This document shows, piece by piece, positions 28,852 through 39,396 of a stretch of 64,000 nucleotides of DNA (the stretch's first letter is position 1; each line of letters begins with the position of its first letter). The notes under the pieces are model-generated. The model worked only from the letters and a program-made list of their open reading frames with translations, did no database searches and was not told the DNA's origin. The stretch spans positions 1-64,000 of the forward strand of contig JAYKKM010000016.1 in NCBI GenBank assembly GCA_035772405.1, read 5' to 3'. Made by a program: the position numbers and the translations under genes. This stretch comes from Chrysogorgia sp. JL179-B06. Its lineage: Eukaryota; Cnidaria; Anthozoa; Scleralcyonacea; Chrysogorgiidae.

Positions 28852-31800
28852 GAGCAATCGGACAGTTATTTCAAAAGTTATCACTGTTGTGAGTGAGAAA
28901 AACACTTTTTCGAGAAAAAGTGTTTTTCTCCCAAATTTGATGCAAAAAGTGAAATTTGCTGCAAATTAACCAAAATATGCTGTCTTAGGCGTAGAACGTA
29001 ATAAAACCTAATAGTGAAATTTGCTGCAAATTAACCAAAATATGCTGTCTTAGGCGTAGAACGTAATAAATCCATTTTTAGAGCAATCGGACTGTTATTT
29101 CAAAAGTTATCACTGCGCCGAGTGAGAAAAACACTTTTTCTCAAAAAAGTGTTTTTCTCCCAAATTTGACGCAAAAAGTGAAATTTGCTGCAAATTAACC
29201 AAAATATGCTGTCTTAGGCGTAGAACGTAATAAAACCAAAATGTGAAATTTGCTGCAAATTAACCAAAATATGCTATCTTAGGCGTAGAACGCAATAAAA
29301 CCATTTTTAGAGCAATCGGACAGTTATTTCAAAAGTTATCACTGTTGTGAGTGAGAAAAACACTTTTTCGAGAAAAAGTGTTTTTCTCGCAAATTTGACG
29401 CAAAAAGTGAAATTTGCTGCAAATTAAGCAAAATATATTGTCTTAGGCGTAGAATGCAATAAAACCATTTTTAGAGCAATCGGACTGTTATTTCAAAAGT
29501 TATCACTGCGCCGAGTGAGAAAAACACTTTTTTGAGAAAAAGTGTTTTCTCCCAAATTTGACGCAAAAAGTGAAATTTGCTGCAAATTAACCAAAATATG
29601 CTGTCTTAGGCGTAGAACGTAATAAAACCAAAATGTGAAATTTGCTGCAAATTAACCAAAATATGCTATCTTAGGCGTAGAACGCAACAAAACCATTTTT
29701 AGAGCAATCGGACAGTTATTTCAAAAGTTATCACTGTGCCGAGTGAGAAAAACACTTTTTCTCAAAAAAGTGTTTTTCTCCCAAATTTGACGCAAAAAGT
29801 GAAATTTGCTGCAAATTAACCAAAATATGCTGTCTTAGGCGTAGAATGCAATAAAACCATTTTTAGAGCAATCGGACTGTTATTTCAAAAGTTATCACTG
29901 CGCCGAGTGAGAAAAACACTTTTTTGAGAAAAAGTGTTTTTCTCCCAAATTTGACGCAAAAAGTGAAATTTGCTGCAAATTAACCAAAATATGCTATCTT
30001 AGGCGTAGAACGCAATAAAACCATTTTTAGAGCAATCGGACAGTTATTTCAAAAGTTATCACTGTGCCGAGTGAGAAAAACACTTTTTCTCAAAAAAGTG
30101 TTTTTCTCCCAAATTTGATGCAAAAAGTGAAATTTGCTGCAAATTAACCAAAATATGCTGTCTTAGGCGTAGAACGTAATAAAACCTAATAGTGAAATTT
30201 GCTGCAAATTAACCAAAATATGCTATCTTAGGCGTAGAACGCAATAAAACCATTTTTAGAGCAATCGGACAGTTATTTCAAAAGTTATCACTGTTGTGAG
30301 TGAGAAAAACACTTTTTTGAGAAAAAGTGTTTTTCTCCCAAATTTGACGCAAAAAGTGAAATTTGCTGCAAATTAACCAAAATATGCTGTCTTAGGCGTA
30401 GAACGTAATAAAACCATTTTTAGAGCAATCGGACTGTTATTTCAAAAGTTATCACTGCGCCGAGTGAGAAAAACACTTTTTTGAGAAAAAGTGTTTTTCT
30501 CCCAAATTTGACGCAAAAAGTGAAATTTGCTGCAAATTAACCAAAATATGCTGTCTTAGGCGTAGAACGTAATAAAACCATTTTTAGAGCAATCGGACTG
30601 TTATTTCAAAAGTTATCACTGTTTTGAGTGAGAAAAACACTTTTTCTCAAAAAAGTGTTTTTCTCCCAAATTTGACGCAAAAAGTGAAATTTGCTGCAAA
30701 TTAACCAAAATATGCTGTCTTAGGCGTAGAACGTAATAAAACCTAATAGTGAAATTTGCTGCAAATTAACCAAAATATGCTATCTTAGGCGTAGAACGCA
30801 ACAAAACCATTTTTAGAGCAATCGGACAGTTATTTCAAAAGTTATCACTGTTGTGAGTGAGAAAAACACTTTTTCGAGAAAAAGTGTTTTTCTCGCAAAT
30901 TTGACGCAAAAAGTGAAATTTGCTGCAAATTAAGCAAAATATATTGTCTTAGGCGTAGAATGCAATAAAACCATTTTTAGAGCAATCGGACTGTTATTTC
31001 AAAAGTTATCACTGCGCCGAGTGAGAAAAACACTTTTTTGAGAAAAAGTGTTTTTCTCCCAAATTTGACGCAAAAAGTGAAATTTGCTGCAAATTAACCA
31101 AAATATGCTGTCTTAGGCGTAGAACGTAATAAATCCATTTTTAGAGCAATCGGACTGTTATTTCAAAAGTTATCACTGCGCCGAGTGAGAAAAACACTTT
31201 TTCTCAAAAAAGTGTTTTTCTCCCAAATTTGACGCAAAAAGTGAAATTTGCTGCAAATTAACCAAAATATGCTGTCTTAGGCGTAGAACGTAATAAAACC
31301 AAAAAGTGAAATTTGCTGCAAATTAACCAAAATATGCTATCTTAGGCGTAGAACGCAATAAAACCATTTTTAGAGCAATCGGACAGTTATTTCAAAAGTT
31401 ATCACTGTTGTGAGTGAGAAAAACACTTTTTTGAGAAAAAGTGTTTTTTTCCCAAATTTGACGCAAAAAGTGAAATTTGCTGCAAATTTACCAAAGTAAG
31501 CTTTCTTAGGCGTAGAACGCAATAAAACCATTTTTTAGAGCAATCGGACTGTTATTTCAAAAGTTATCACTGTTTTGAGTGAGAAAAACACTTTTTGAGA
31601 AAAAGTGTTTTTCTCCCAAATTTGACGCAAAAAGTGAAATTTGCTGCAAATTAACCAAAATATGCTGTCTTAGGCGTAGAACGTAATAAAACCATTTTTA
31701 GAGCAATCGGACTGTTATTTCAAAAGTTATCACTGCGCCGAGTGAGAAAAACACTTTTTTGAGAAAAAGTGTTTTTCTTCCAAATTTGACGCAAAAGTGA

Positions 31801-32040
31801 AATTTGCTGCAAATTAACCAAAATATGCTGTCTTAGGCGTAGAACGTAATAAATCCATTTTTAGAGCAATCGGACTGTTATTTCAAAAGTTATCACTGCG
31901 CCGAGTGAGAAAAACACTTTTTCTCAAAAAAGTGTTTTTCTCCCAAATTTGACGCAAAAAGTGAAATTTGCTGCAAATTAACCAAAATATGCTGTCTTAG
32001 GCGTAGAACGTAATATAAAACCTAATAGTGAAATTTGCTG
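28852..32040. repeat. Clean satellite segment with 557-bp higher-order repeat
   Basis: Here the monomers are almost indel-free and can be measured from successive AGAGCAATCGG starts. These fall at 28852, 29080, 29309, 29473, 29701, 29865, 30029, 30258, 30422, 30586, 30815, 30979, 31143, 31372, 31537, 31700 and 31863. The spacings are 228-229 bp (long, L) or 163-165 bp (short, S). From 29473 the order is L-S-S repeated four times, a higher-order unit of 557 bp. It is preceded by L-L-S and followed by extra S units. Confidence 0.9.
29124..29159. other. Representative satellite hairpin (16-bp arms, 4-nt loop)
   Basis: The left arm GAGAAAAACACTTTTT (29124-29139) is the exact reverse complement of the right arm AAAAAGTGTTTTTCTC (29144-29159). 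The loop is CTCA. The same arms recur in nearly every monomer of the array. The loop is CGAG at 28911-28914 and TGAG in other monomers. A 16-bp perfect arm is long enough to extrude as a cruciform or fold as a transcript hairpin. Whether it does is not shown. Confidence 0.9.
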
Positions 32041-35000
32041 CAAATTAACCAAAATATGCTTATCTTAGGCGTAGAGACGCAATTAAAACCGATTTTTTAG
32101 AGCAATCGGACAGTTATTTCAAAAGTTATCACTGTTGTGAGTGAGAAAAACACTTTTTCGGCAAAAAATGTTTTTCTCCCCAAATTTGACGCAAAAAGAG
32201 AAAATGCTGCAAAATAAACCAAAATACTTCTAGAGGCCGTAACTAATAACCCAAAAGTAAATTGCTCAAATTAACCAAATATGCTATCTTACTTAAACGC
32301 AATAAAACCATTTTTAGAGCAATCGGACAGAGTTATTTCAAAAGTTATCCACTGTATGTAGTGAGAAAAACACTTTTTTAGAAAAAGTGTTTTTTCTCCC
32401 AAATTTTTGACGCAAAAAGTGTGAAATTTGCTGCAAATTAAGCAAAATATATTTTCTTTAGGCGTAGAAAACCATTAAAACCATTTTTTAGAGCAATCGG
32501 TACTGGTTATTTCAGAAAGTTATCACTGCGCGTATGTGAGAAAAACACTATTTTTGAGAAAAAGTGTTTTTCCTCACAAAATTTGACGCAAAAAGTGAAA
32601 TTTGCTGCAAAATTAACCAAAATATGCTGTCTTAATCGTAGAATGTCTTAGGCGTAGAATGCAATAAAAACCAATGATTTTTAAGAGGCAATCGCGACTG
32701 TTATATTCATAAGTTATCACTGCGCCGAGTGAGAAAAACACTTTTTTGAGAAAAAGTGTTTTTTTTCTCCCAAATTTGACGCAAAAAGTGAAATTTGCTG
32801 CAAAATAACCAAAATATGCTGTCTTAGGCCGTAGAAACGTAATAAAATCCATTTTTTAGAGCAAGCGGACTGTTATTTCAAAAGTTATCACAGCGCCGAG
32901 TGACTGTTATTTCAAAAGTTATCAATGTTTTGATGTGAGAAAAAACACTTTTTTCTCAAACAAAGTGTTTTTCTCCCAAATTTGACGCAAAAAGTGAAAT
33001 TTGCTGCAAAAATTTAACCAAAAATTATGCTGTCTTAAGGCGTATAACGTAATAAAACCAAAATTCAAATTGCCTGTCTGCAAATTAACCAAAATATCAT
33101 CTAGAGTAAACCTATAAAACCAGTTTTAGAGCAACACAGTTATTTCAAAGTTACACTGATGTGAGTGAAAAAAACACTTTTTTGAAAAAAGTTTTTTTCC
33201 CAAATTTGAACGCAAAAATGAAATTTGCTGCAAATTAACCAAAATATGCTTTCTTAGGCCGTAGAAAACCGCAATAAAACCATTTTTTAGAGCAATCGGA
33301 CTGTTTATTTCAAAAGTTATCACTGTTGTAGTGAGAAAAAAACAAAACTTTTTCGAGAAAAAGTGTTTTTCTCCCAAATTTGACGCAAAAAGTGAAATTT
33401 GCTGCAAATTAACCAAAATATGCTTTGTCTTATGGCGTAGAACGTAAATAAAAACCATTTTTAGAGCAATCGGACTAGTTTATTTCAAAAGTTATCAATC
33501 TGCGCCCGAGTGAGAAAAACACTTTTTTCTTGAGAAAAAGTGTTTTTCTCACCAAATTTGACGCAAAAAAGTGTGAAATTTGCTGCAAAAGAACCAAAAA
33601 ATAAGCTTTTCTTAGGCGTTAGAAAGCGTATAACGCAATAATTACATTTTTAGAGCAATCGGACTGTTATTTTTTTTCAAAAGTTATCACTGTTCTTGAG
33701 TGAGAAAAAACACTTTTTCTCAAAAAAGTGTTTTTCTCCCAAATTTGACGCAAAAAGTGAAATTTGCTGCAAATTAAACCAAAAATATGCTGTCTTAGGC
33801 GTAGAACGTAATAAAACCATTTTTTAAAAGCAATCGGAACGTTATTTCAAAAGTTATCACTGCGCCGACGTATAAAACACTTTTTTCCAGAAAAGTAGTG
33901 TTTTTCCTCCCAAATAATTGATGACGCAAATAGTGAAATTTGCTGCAAATTAACCAAAATATGCTTTCTTAGGCGTAGAACGCAATAAAACCATTTTTAG
34001 AGCAATCGGACTGTTATTTCAAAGTTATCACTGTTTTTAGTGAGAAAAACACTTTTTCTCAAAAAAGTGTTTTTCTCCCAAATTTGACGCAAAAAGTGAA
34101 ATTTGCTGCAAATTAACCAAAATATATTGTCTTAGGCGTAGAACGCAATAAAACCATTTTTAGAGCAATCGGACTGTTATTTCAAAAGTTATCACTGCGC
34201 CGAGTGAGAAAAACATTTTTTGAGAAAACACTTTTTCTCAAAAAGTGTTTTTCTCCCAAATTTGACGCAAAAAGTGAAATTTGCTGCAAATTAACCAAAA
34301 TATGCTGTCTTAGGCGTAGAACGTAATAAAACCATTTTTAGAGCAATCGGACTGTTATTTCAAAAGTTATCACTGCGCCGAGTGAGAAAAACACTTTTTC
34401 TCAAAAAAGTGTTTTTCTCCCAAATTTGACGCAAAAAGTGAAATTAACCAAAATATGCTGTCTTTAACCAAAATAAACTATTTTAGGCGAGAGCAATCGG
34501 ACTGTTATTTCAAAAGTTATCACTGCGCCGAGTGTCACTGCGCCGAGTGTGAAATAACACTTTTTTGAGAAAAAGTGTTTTTTCTCCCAAATTTGACGCA
34601 AATTTGACGCAAAAAGTGAAATTTGCTGCAAATTAACCAAAATATGCTGTCTTAGGCGTAGAATGTAATAAAACCATTTTTAGAGCAATCGGACTTAAAT
34701 ATACGTAATAAAAACCAAAAAGTGAAAATTATGCCTGCAAATTAACCAAAATATGCTGTCTTAGGCGTAGAGTGCTACAAAACCATTTTTAAGCAATCGG
34801 ACAGTTATTTTTTCTCCCAAATTTGACGCAAAAAGTGAAATTTGCTGCAAATTAACCAAAATATACTGCTATCTTAGGCGTAGAACGCAATAAAACCATT
34901 TTTAGAGCAATCGGACAGTTATTTCAAAAGTTATCACTGTTGTGAGTGAGAAAAACACTTTTTCGAGAAAAGTGGGGAAAAAGTGTTTTTCTCCCAAATT

Positions 35001-35738
35001 TGACGCAAAAAGTGAAATTTGCTGCAAATTAACCAAAATATGCTTTGTTAGGCGTAGAACGCAATAAAAATTAAAACCATTTTTGGGAGCAATCGGACTG
35101 TTATTTCATTTCAAAAGTTATCACTGTTGTGAAGTGAGAAAAACACTTTTTCTCAAAAAGTGTTTTTCTCCCAAATTTGACGCAAAAAGTGAAATTTGCT
35201 GCAAATTAACCAAATATGCTGCTGTCTTAAGAAGCAATAAAAACAATTTTTAGAGCAATCGGACTGTTATTTCAAAAGTTATCACTGCGCCGAGTGAGAA
35301 AAACACTTTTTTGAGAAAAAGTGTTTTTCTTTCAAATTTGACGCAAAAAGTGAAATTTGCTGCAAATTAACCAAAATATGCTATCTTAGGCGTAGAACGC
35401 AATAAAACCAATTTAGAGCAATCGGACAGTTATTTCAAAAGTTATCACTGTTGTGATTGAGAAAAACACTTTTTTGAGAAAAAGTGTTTTTCTCCCAAAT
35501 TTGACGCAAAAAGTGAAATTTGCTGCAAATTAACCACAATATGCTGTCTAGGCGTAGAACGCAATAAAACCATTTTTAGAGCAATCTGAATGTTATTTCA
35601 AAAGTTATCACTGCGCCCATAGAGAAAAACACTTTTTTGAGAAAAAGTGTTTTTCTCCCAAATTTGATGCAAAAGTGAAATTTGCTGCAAATTAACCAAA
35701 ATATATTGTCTTAGGCGTAGAACGTATTAAAACCATTT

Positions 35739-36452
35739 TTGCATTTTACTCACATCCCGTAATTGCACTAAGCGGCAACAATTTGCGCGTAAATGTAGAA
35801 AAATATTGAAGAGCAAGACAAATTTTTTTCATACAAATATCGCGTTCTATTTGGATGGAGTGTCGTTTGAATACAAAAGCAAGCCGATGCCGGATGCTGT
35901 TGCTCCGAAAGGGAAAATATGGAGAAAAAGAAGTTAAGGGCTCCCGATAACAAGTAATTGGGATCAAATGAATTGCCTGGTGGAAAGCGGTTATACCTCG
36001 TTGTTGCTATTATATTCGGGAAAGGAGTTATCTTGGTGGAAGAATATGAGCATATGGATGGCAAATATTTCAGTGATTTTGTGAAAAGAAACTTCCCAAT
36101 TTTCTTTTCTGATCGAAGTTAAGAAAAGTTGTTTACCATGGACAACGATCCGTCGTAAACCAGTAAGGCTGCGATGAGAGCGAATGATGATGTAGGAGCT
36201 AAACTATTTACTATTCCTGCGCGTTCTCCAGAGCTAAATCTAATCGAAAACCTGTTTCACATGGTAAAGAAAGAACTTGCGAACCAGGTTATTGCCGAAC
36301 GAATAATAAACGAAACTTGGTGTCAATTCAAGACAAGAGTACGCAAAACTGTAATGCAAACCTCAGTAACTTTTATTCACAATCTCTTATTAAGTATGCC
36401 AAAACGCGTTGATGCCGTCATACAATGTAAAGGATTTAGAACGAAATATTAA
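35739..36452 (+). pseudogene. Tc1/mariner-like transposase remnant, copy A
   Basis: This is the C-terminal catalytic part of a Tc1-type DDE transposase, which would cut and paste its own element. Recognisable pieces in order are the block AFYLDGVSFEYKSKP with the first Asp, FTMDNDPS with the second Asp (about 36132-36157), and SPELNLIENLFHMVKKEL (in the open frame 36174-36452) with the catalytic Glu, ending in GFRTKY and a stop. The spacing from the second Asp to the Glu is 34 residues, as in the Tc1 DD34E family. The frame is broken by several stops and frameshifts, including a TAA directly after DNDPS (about 36158), so it is dead. The DNA-binding N-terminal half is absent; the satellite begins where it should continue. 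Confidence 0.88.
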
Positions 36453-36479
36453 TTTTAACAACATTCCGCGCTCTTCATA

Positions 36480-36930
36480 CAACGATACTCACCACGATAC
36501 TCACCACGATACTCACCCTCATGTTTATGGCAATAAGCCCACATTACAGTGATAATAGCAAGAAAATGGTCATTAAAAGTTAACAGTATTATTAATTATA
36601 TTAAAGGAAGGAACTTTGCTATTTTTTACGTGAATTTTATTTTAAATGGACTTAAACAACACATAATTGACTCACGGTACTCACTCAAACTATAAATATA
36701 AACAGAATAGATCAGGTTTCCTTAGCACATAAACGATTATCGTGGACAAACTTATTTTCCAAGCGCATAAGTCGTTTAATCATATTAGTTACATTTTACA
36801 AACGTATTAAGTAAGTTATCAAAGATGAGAAAACGGCAAAGCAACTACTCTCTTGTGGTATATTTTGATTTTGGGACGTGAGTACAGTGGTGAGTATCGT
36901 GCGAGTATCGAGAGACGCTTGAGAGATTAC
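36480..36930. repeat. Tc1-element 3' flank with TACTCAC-type short repeats
   Basis: Directly after the transposase stop come three near-identical ACGATACTCACC repeats (36482-36517). About 370 bp further on, the reverse complement GGTGAGTATCGTG occurs (about 36893-36905), with GTGAGTAC just before it and a single ACGGTACTCACTC near 36675. The arrangement of short motifs in both orientations near the end of the element resembles subterminal transposase-binding repeats. The same sequence recurs in copy B (about 39424-39870). I did not find a clear terminal inverted repeat or TA target duplication. Confidence 0.55.
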
Positions 36931-37470
36931 GTCATACCCGGAAAAGACACTGCGTGTAATGTTGATTACTGTTGACTGTTAGTTAAAATAAGCTTTGAAA
37001 AACAAGAATTACATGGTTTTAACTCTTTTTGTTCGTCTTGTGGTATCTGTCGGTGTAACTTGAATAAGCGCCATCTCACTTGTATCATTTCAAGAGGAGT
37101 GCAATCACTTGTTGCAAATAAAGGGGTATCTTTCTCCAGAACAATATGTCTCTCTATTCATTACATTTTTAGCAGCAGGAAAATGAACGACATCTCCTTC
37201 AAGAACTTGTAAGAGCTCACACCATGGTATCAGTGACGGTTTCCAGCGGAAATCATTTAATAACACTACTTCTGCCGTCTCTACGCCAAGCCACGCGGTA
37301 CCCGAACCAGGGTTAAGAAAACAATCGAAGATCGTTTTTAAGGGGGAAAGAAGGGAGGTTTTGCAACAATTAGCGGGACCATATATAAAAATGTTTCGGT
37401 ATTTTCCTCTACCTCGTGTTAACGTTTCATTGTGTGCTTGTTATTATTCTGATTGCAAGATTATGGTCGG
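36931..37470. other. Duplicon interior, no gene seen
   Basis: This stretch between the Tc1 remnant and the minisatellite has no convincing reading frame. It is duplicated in copy B (about 39875-40450), where an extra ~45 bp is present near 40037-40082. Confidence 0.6.
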
Positions 37471-37475
37471 ACAAT

Positions 37476-38216
37476 CATTTTCAAAAGCGTTGGGACACTC
37501 ACAAGGTTTTTGACTCATTTCCTCTTTTTGTGCTCCCCCCGGGCCCCTGATCAATGTTGTACGACATATCTACTGCGAATTTCGTCGAAATGATAACTTG
37601 TTTCGCTAGACAACATTGTAAAGGGAGGGAGAGAAAGTAGCCCCATTGTCAAATAGATGATGTAGATCAAGTATATGATAGAAAATCTCAGGTTCCCAAC
37701 GTCTTTTGAAATTGATTGATCATTTTCAAAAGCGTTGGGACACTCACAGGGTTTTTGACTCATTTCCTCTTTTTGTGCTCTCCTCGGGCCCCTGATCCAT
37801 GTTGTACGACATATATACTGCGAATTTTGTCGAAATGATAACTTGTTTCGCTAGACTACATTGTAAAGGGAGGGAGGGAAAGTAGCCCCATTGTCAAATA
37901 GATGATGTAGATCAAGTATATGATAGAAAATCTCAGGTTCCCAACGTCTTTTGAAATTGATTGATCATTTTCAAAAGCGTTGGGACACTCTCAGGGTTTT
38001 TGACTCATTTGCTCTTTTTGTGCTCCCCCCGGGCCCCTGATCCATGTTGTACGACATATCTACTGCGAATTTTGTCGAAATGATAACTTGTTTCGCTAGA
38101 CTACATTGTAAAGGGAGGGGGATGGAGGGAAAGTAGCCCCATTGTCAAATAGATGATGTAGATCAAGTATATTATAGAAAATATCAGGTGTCCCAACGTC
38201 TTTTGAAATTGGGTGT
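37476..38216. repeat. 245-bp minisatellite, three units
   Basis: Units begin at TCAAAAGCGTTGGGACACTC at 37481, 37726 and 37971, a period of 245 bp. Each contains a CCCCCCGGGCCCCTGAT-type GC block, the motif TGTACGACATAT, a purine tract (AAAGGGAGGGAG) and GATGTAGATCAAGTATAT. Unit three has an expanded purine tract (AAAGGGAGGGGGATGGAGG) and ends near 38216. The reading frames here are short and repeat-driven. Confidence 0.9.
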
Positions 38217-38599
38217 CCGAATTCCAAATTTCCAGGCCCTAACATAAAAAAATATACAAGAGTTCACATTCACGATGGTTGTGGAAAATTAATACGTTAT
38301 AGAGGAGAAGAATTATCAGCTTCAAGGTACTATCATTTCACAAATTCAATAGTACTTAAAACGGGGAGGTTATGTAATAATATCTCGGAATAATTTCATG
38401 AGGAATATGGGCGGCGTTTCAAGCTGACACATACAAGTGTAAATTCTTAAAAATCCGGAATATCATTGAAAATCATGAAGGAATATCTGATTAAATTAAG
38501 ATATACATTCTCTTTCAAGCGTGTGCAATAATCTTAGAGTCATGATGACGTAAAGGGTGCGCATTTTGAACGTAATTGTAAACATCGCATGCGTCTGAT
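38217..38599. other. Spacer between duplicons, no gene seen
   Basis: AT-rich unique-looking sequence with no reading frame of note and no recognisable repeat. The right end (from about 38550) leads into the Tc1-like copy B. Confidence 0.5.
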
Positions 38600-39396
38600 T
38601 TGTCCTATCGAACATTCTACAGGGAAATAAGTGTCTGGGATTCCATTTTGGCAAGCACGACAAGCATTTTGGCAAGCATGACAAGCATTTTACTCACATC
38701 TCGTAATTGCACTAAGCGGCAACAATTTGCGCGTAAATGTAGAAAAATATTGAAGAGCAAGCCAAATTTTTTTCATACAAATATCGCGTTCTATTTGGAT
38801 GGAGTGTCATTTGAATACAAGAGCAAGCCGATGCCGGATGCTGTTGCTCCGAAAGGGAAAATATGGAGAAAAAGAAGTTAAGGGCTCCCGATAACAAATA
38901 ATTGGGATCAAATGAATTGCCTGGTGGAAAGCGGTTATACCTCGTTGTTGCTATTGCATTCGGGAAAGGAGTTATCTTGGTGGAAGAATATGAGCATATG
39001 GATGGCAAATATTTCAGTGATTTTGTGAAAAGAAACTTCCCAATTCTCTTTTCTGATCGAAGTTAAGAAAAGTTGTTTACCATGGACAACGATCCGTCGT
39101 AAACCAGTAAGGCTGCGATGAGAGCGAATGATGATGTAGGAGCTAAACTATTTACTATTCCTGCGCGTTCTCCAGAGCTAAATCCAATCGAAAACCTGTT
39201 TCACATGGTAAAGAAAGAACTTGCGAACCAGGTTATTGCCGCACGAATAATAAACGAAACTTGGTGTCAATTCAAGACAAGAGTACGCAAAACTGTAATG
39301 CAAACCACAGTAACTTTTATTCACAATCTCTTATTAAGTATGCCAAAACGCGTTGATGCCGTCATACAATGTAAAGGATTTAGAACGAAATATTAA
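38600..39396 (+). pseudogene. Tc1/mariner-like transposase remnant, copy B
   Basis: Same transposase as copy A but extending further left. An open stretch at 38600-38881 reads TSRNCTKRQQFARKC and then AFYLDGVSFEYKSKP. After frame breaks comes the FTMDNDPS block, then the open frame 39118-39396 with SPELNPIENLFHMVKKEL and a GFRTKY end. The TAA after DNDPS is shared with copy A, so the element was already dead before the duplication. It keeps the family consensus P in NPIEN where copy A has L. At 38645-38690 a short GGCAAGCA(T/C)GACAAGCATTTT unit is repeated about three times. Function is lost. Confidence 0.88.

Larger units (their letters stand above)
1..35738. repeat. Satellite DNA array, 164/229-bp monomers
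   Basis: A single tandem repeat fills more than half the window and continues beyond its left edge. The basic monomer is about 164 bp: an AGAGCAATCGGACTGTTATT start, a 36-bp hairpin (GAGAAAAACACTTTTT and its complement), an AAGTGAAATTTGCTGCAAAT block, then CTGTCTTAGGCGTAGAACGT and AATAAAACC. A longer 229-bp monomer repeats the last 65 bp once. Roughly 200 monomers fit in the array. Each carries an AATAAA on the plus strand, but there is no sign of a gene. All reading frames in this stretch are by-products of the repeat. The array ends abruptly at 35738 against a Tc1-like duplicon. The monomer length is in the range of nucleosomal, centromeric-type satellites, but that role is only a guess. 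Confidence 0.97.
35739..38216. repeat. Segmental duplicon, copy A
   Basis: From 35739 the sequence matches copy B (from 38683) at a constant offset of 2944 bp across the Tc1 remnant. The offset becomes 2979 at the minisatellite because copy A lacks about 45 bp near 37095 and has a few other small indels. Identity is very high by eye, so the duplication is recent. The left end of copy A is cut off exactly where the satellite begins, while copy B has further Tc1-related sequence on its left. Copy A carries three minisatellite units and copy B about one and a half. Confidence 0.9.

Noticed and set aside
1..35738. Dozens of 60-130-codon reading frames on both strands
   Set aside because: All translate the satellite monomer in different frames. 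The peptides repeat with the DNA period and there are no splice or start signals. Sequencing indels create and destroy them at random.
1..35738. CRISPR array
   Set aside because: Repeats are contiguous monomers without unique spacers, in a eukaryotic context.
1..35738. Self-cleaving ribozyme in each satellite monomer
   Set aside because: Some animal satellites carry hammerheads, but the CTGATGA core is absent from this monomer.
35768..36064. 98-codon minus-strand frames opposite the Tc1 remnants (also at 38712-39008)
   Set aside because: They are antisense shadows of the transposase sequence and appear in both duplicated copies for that reason.
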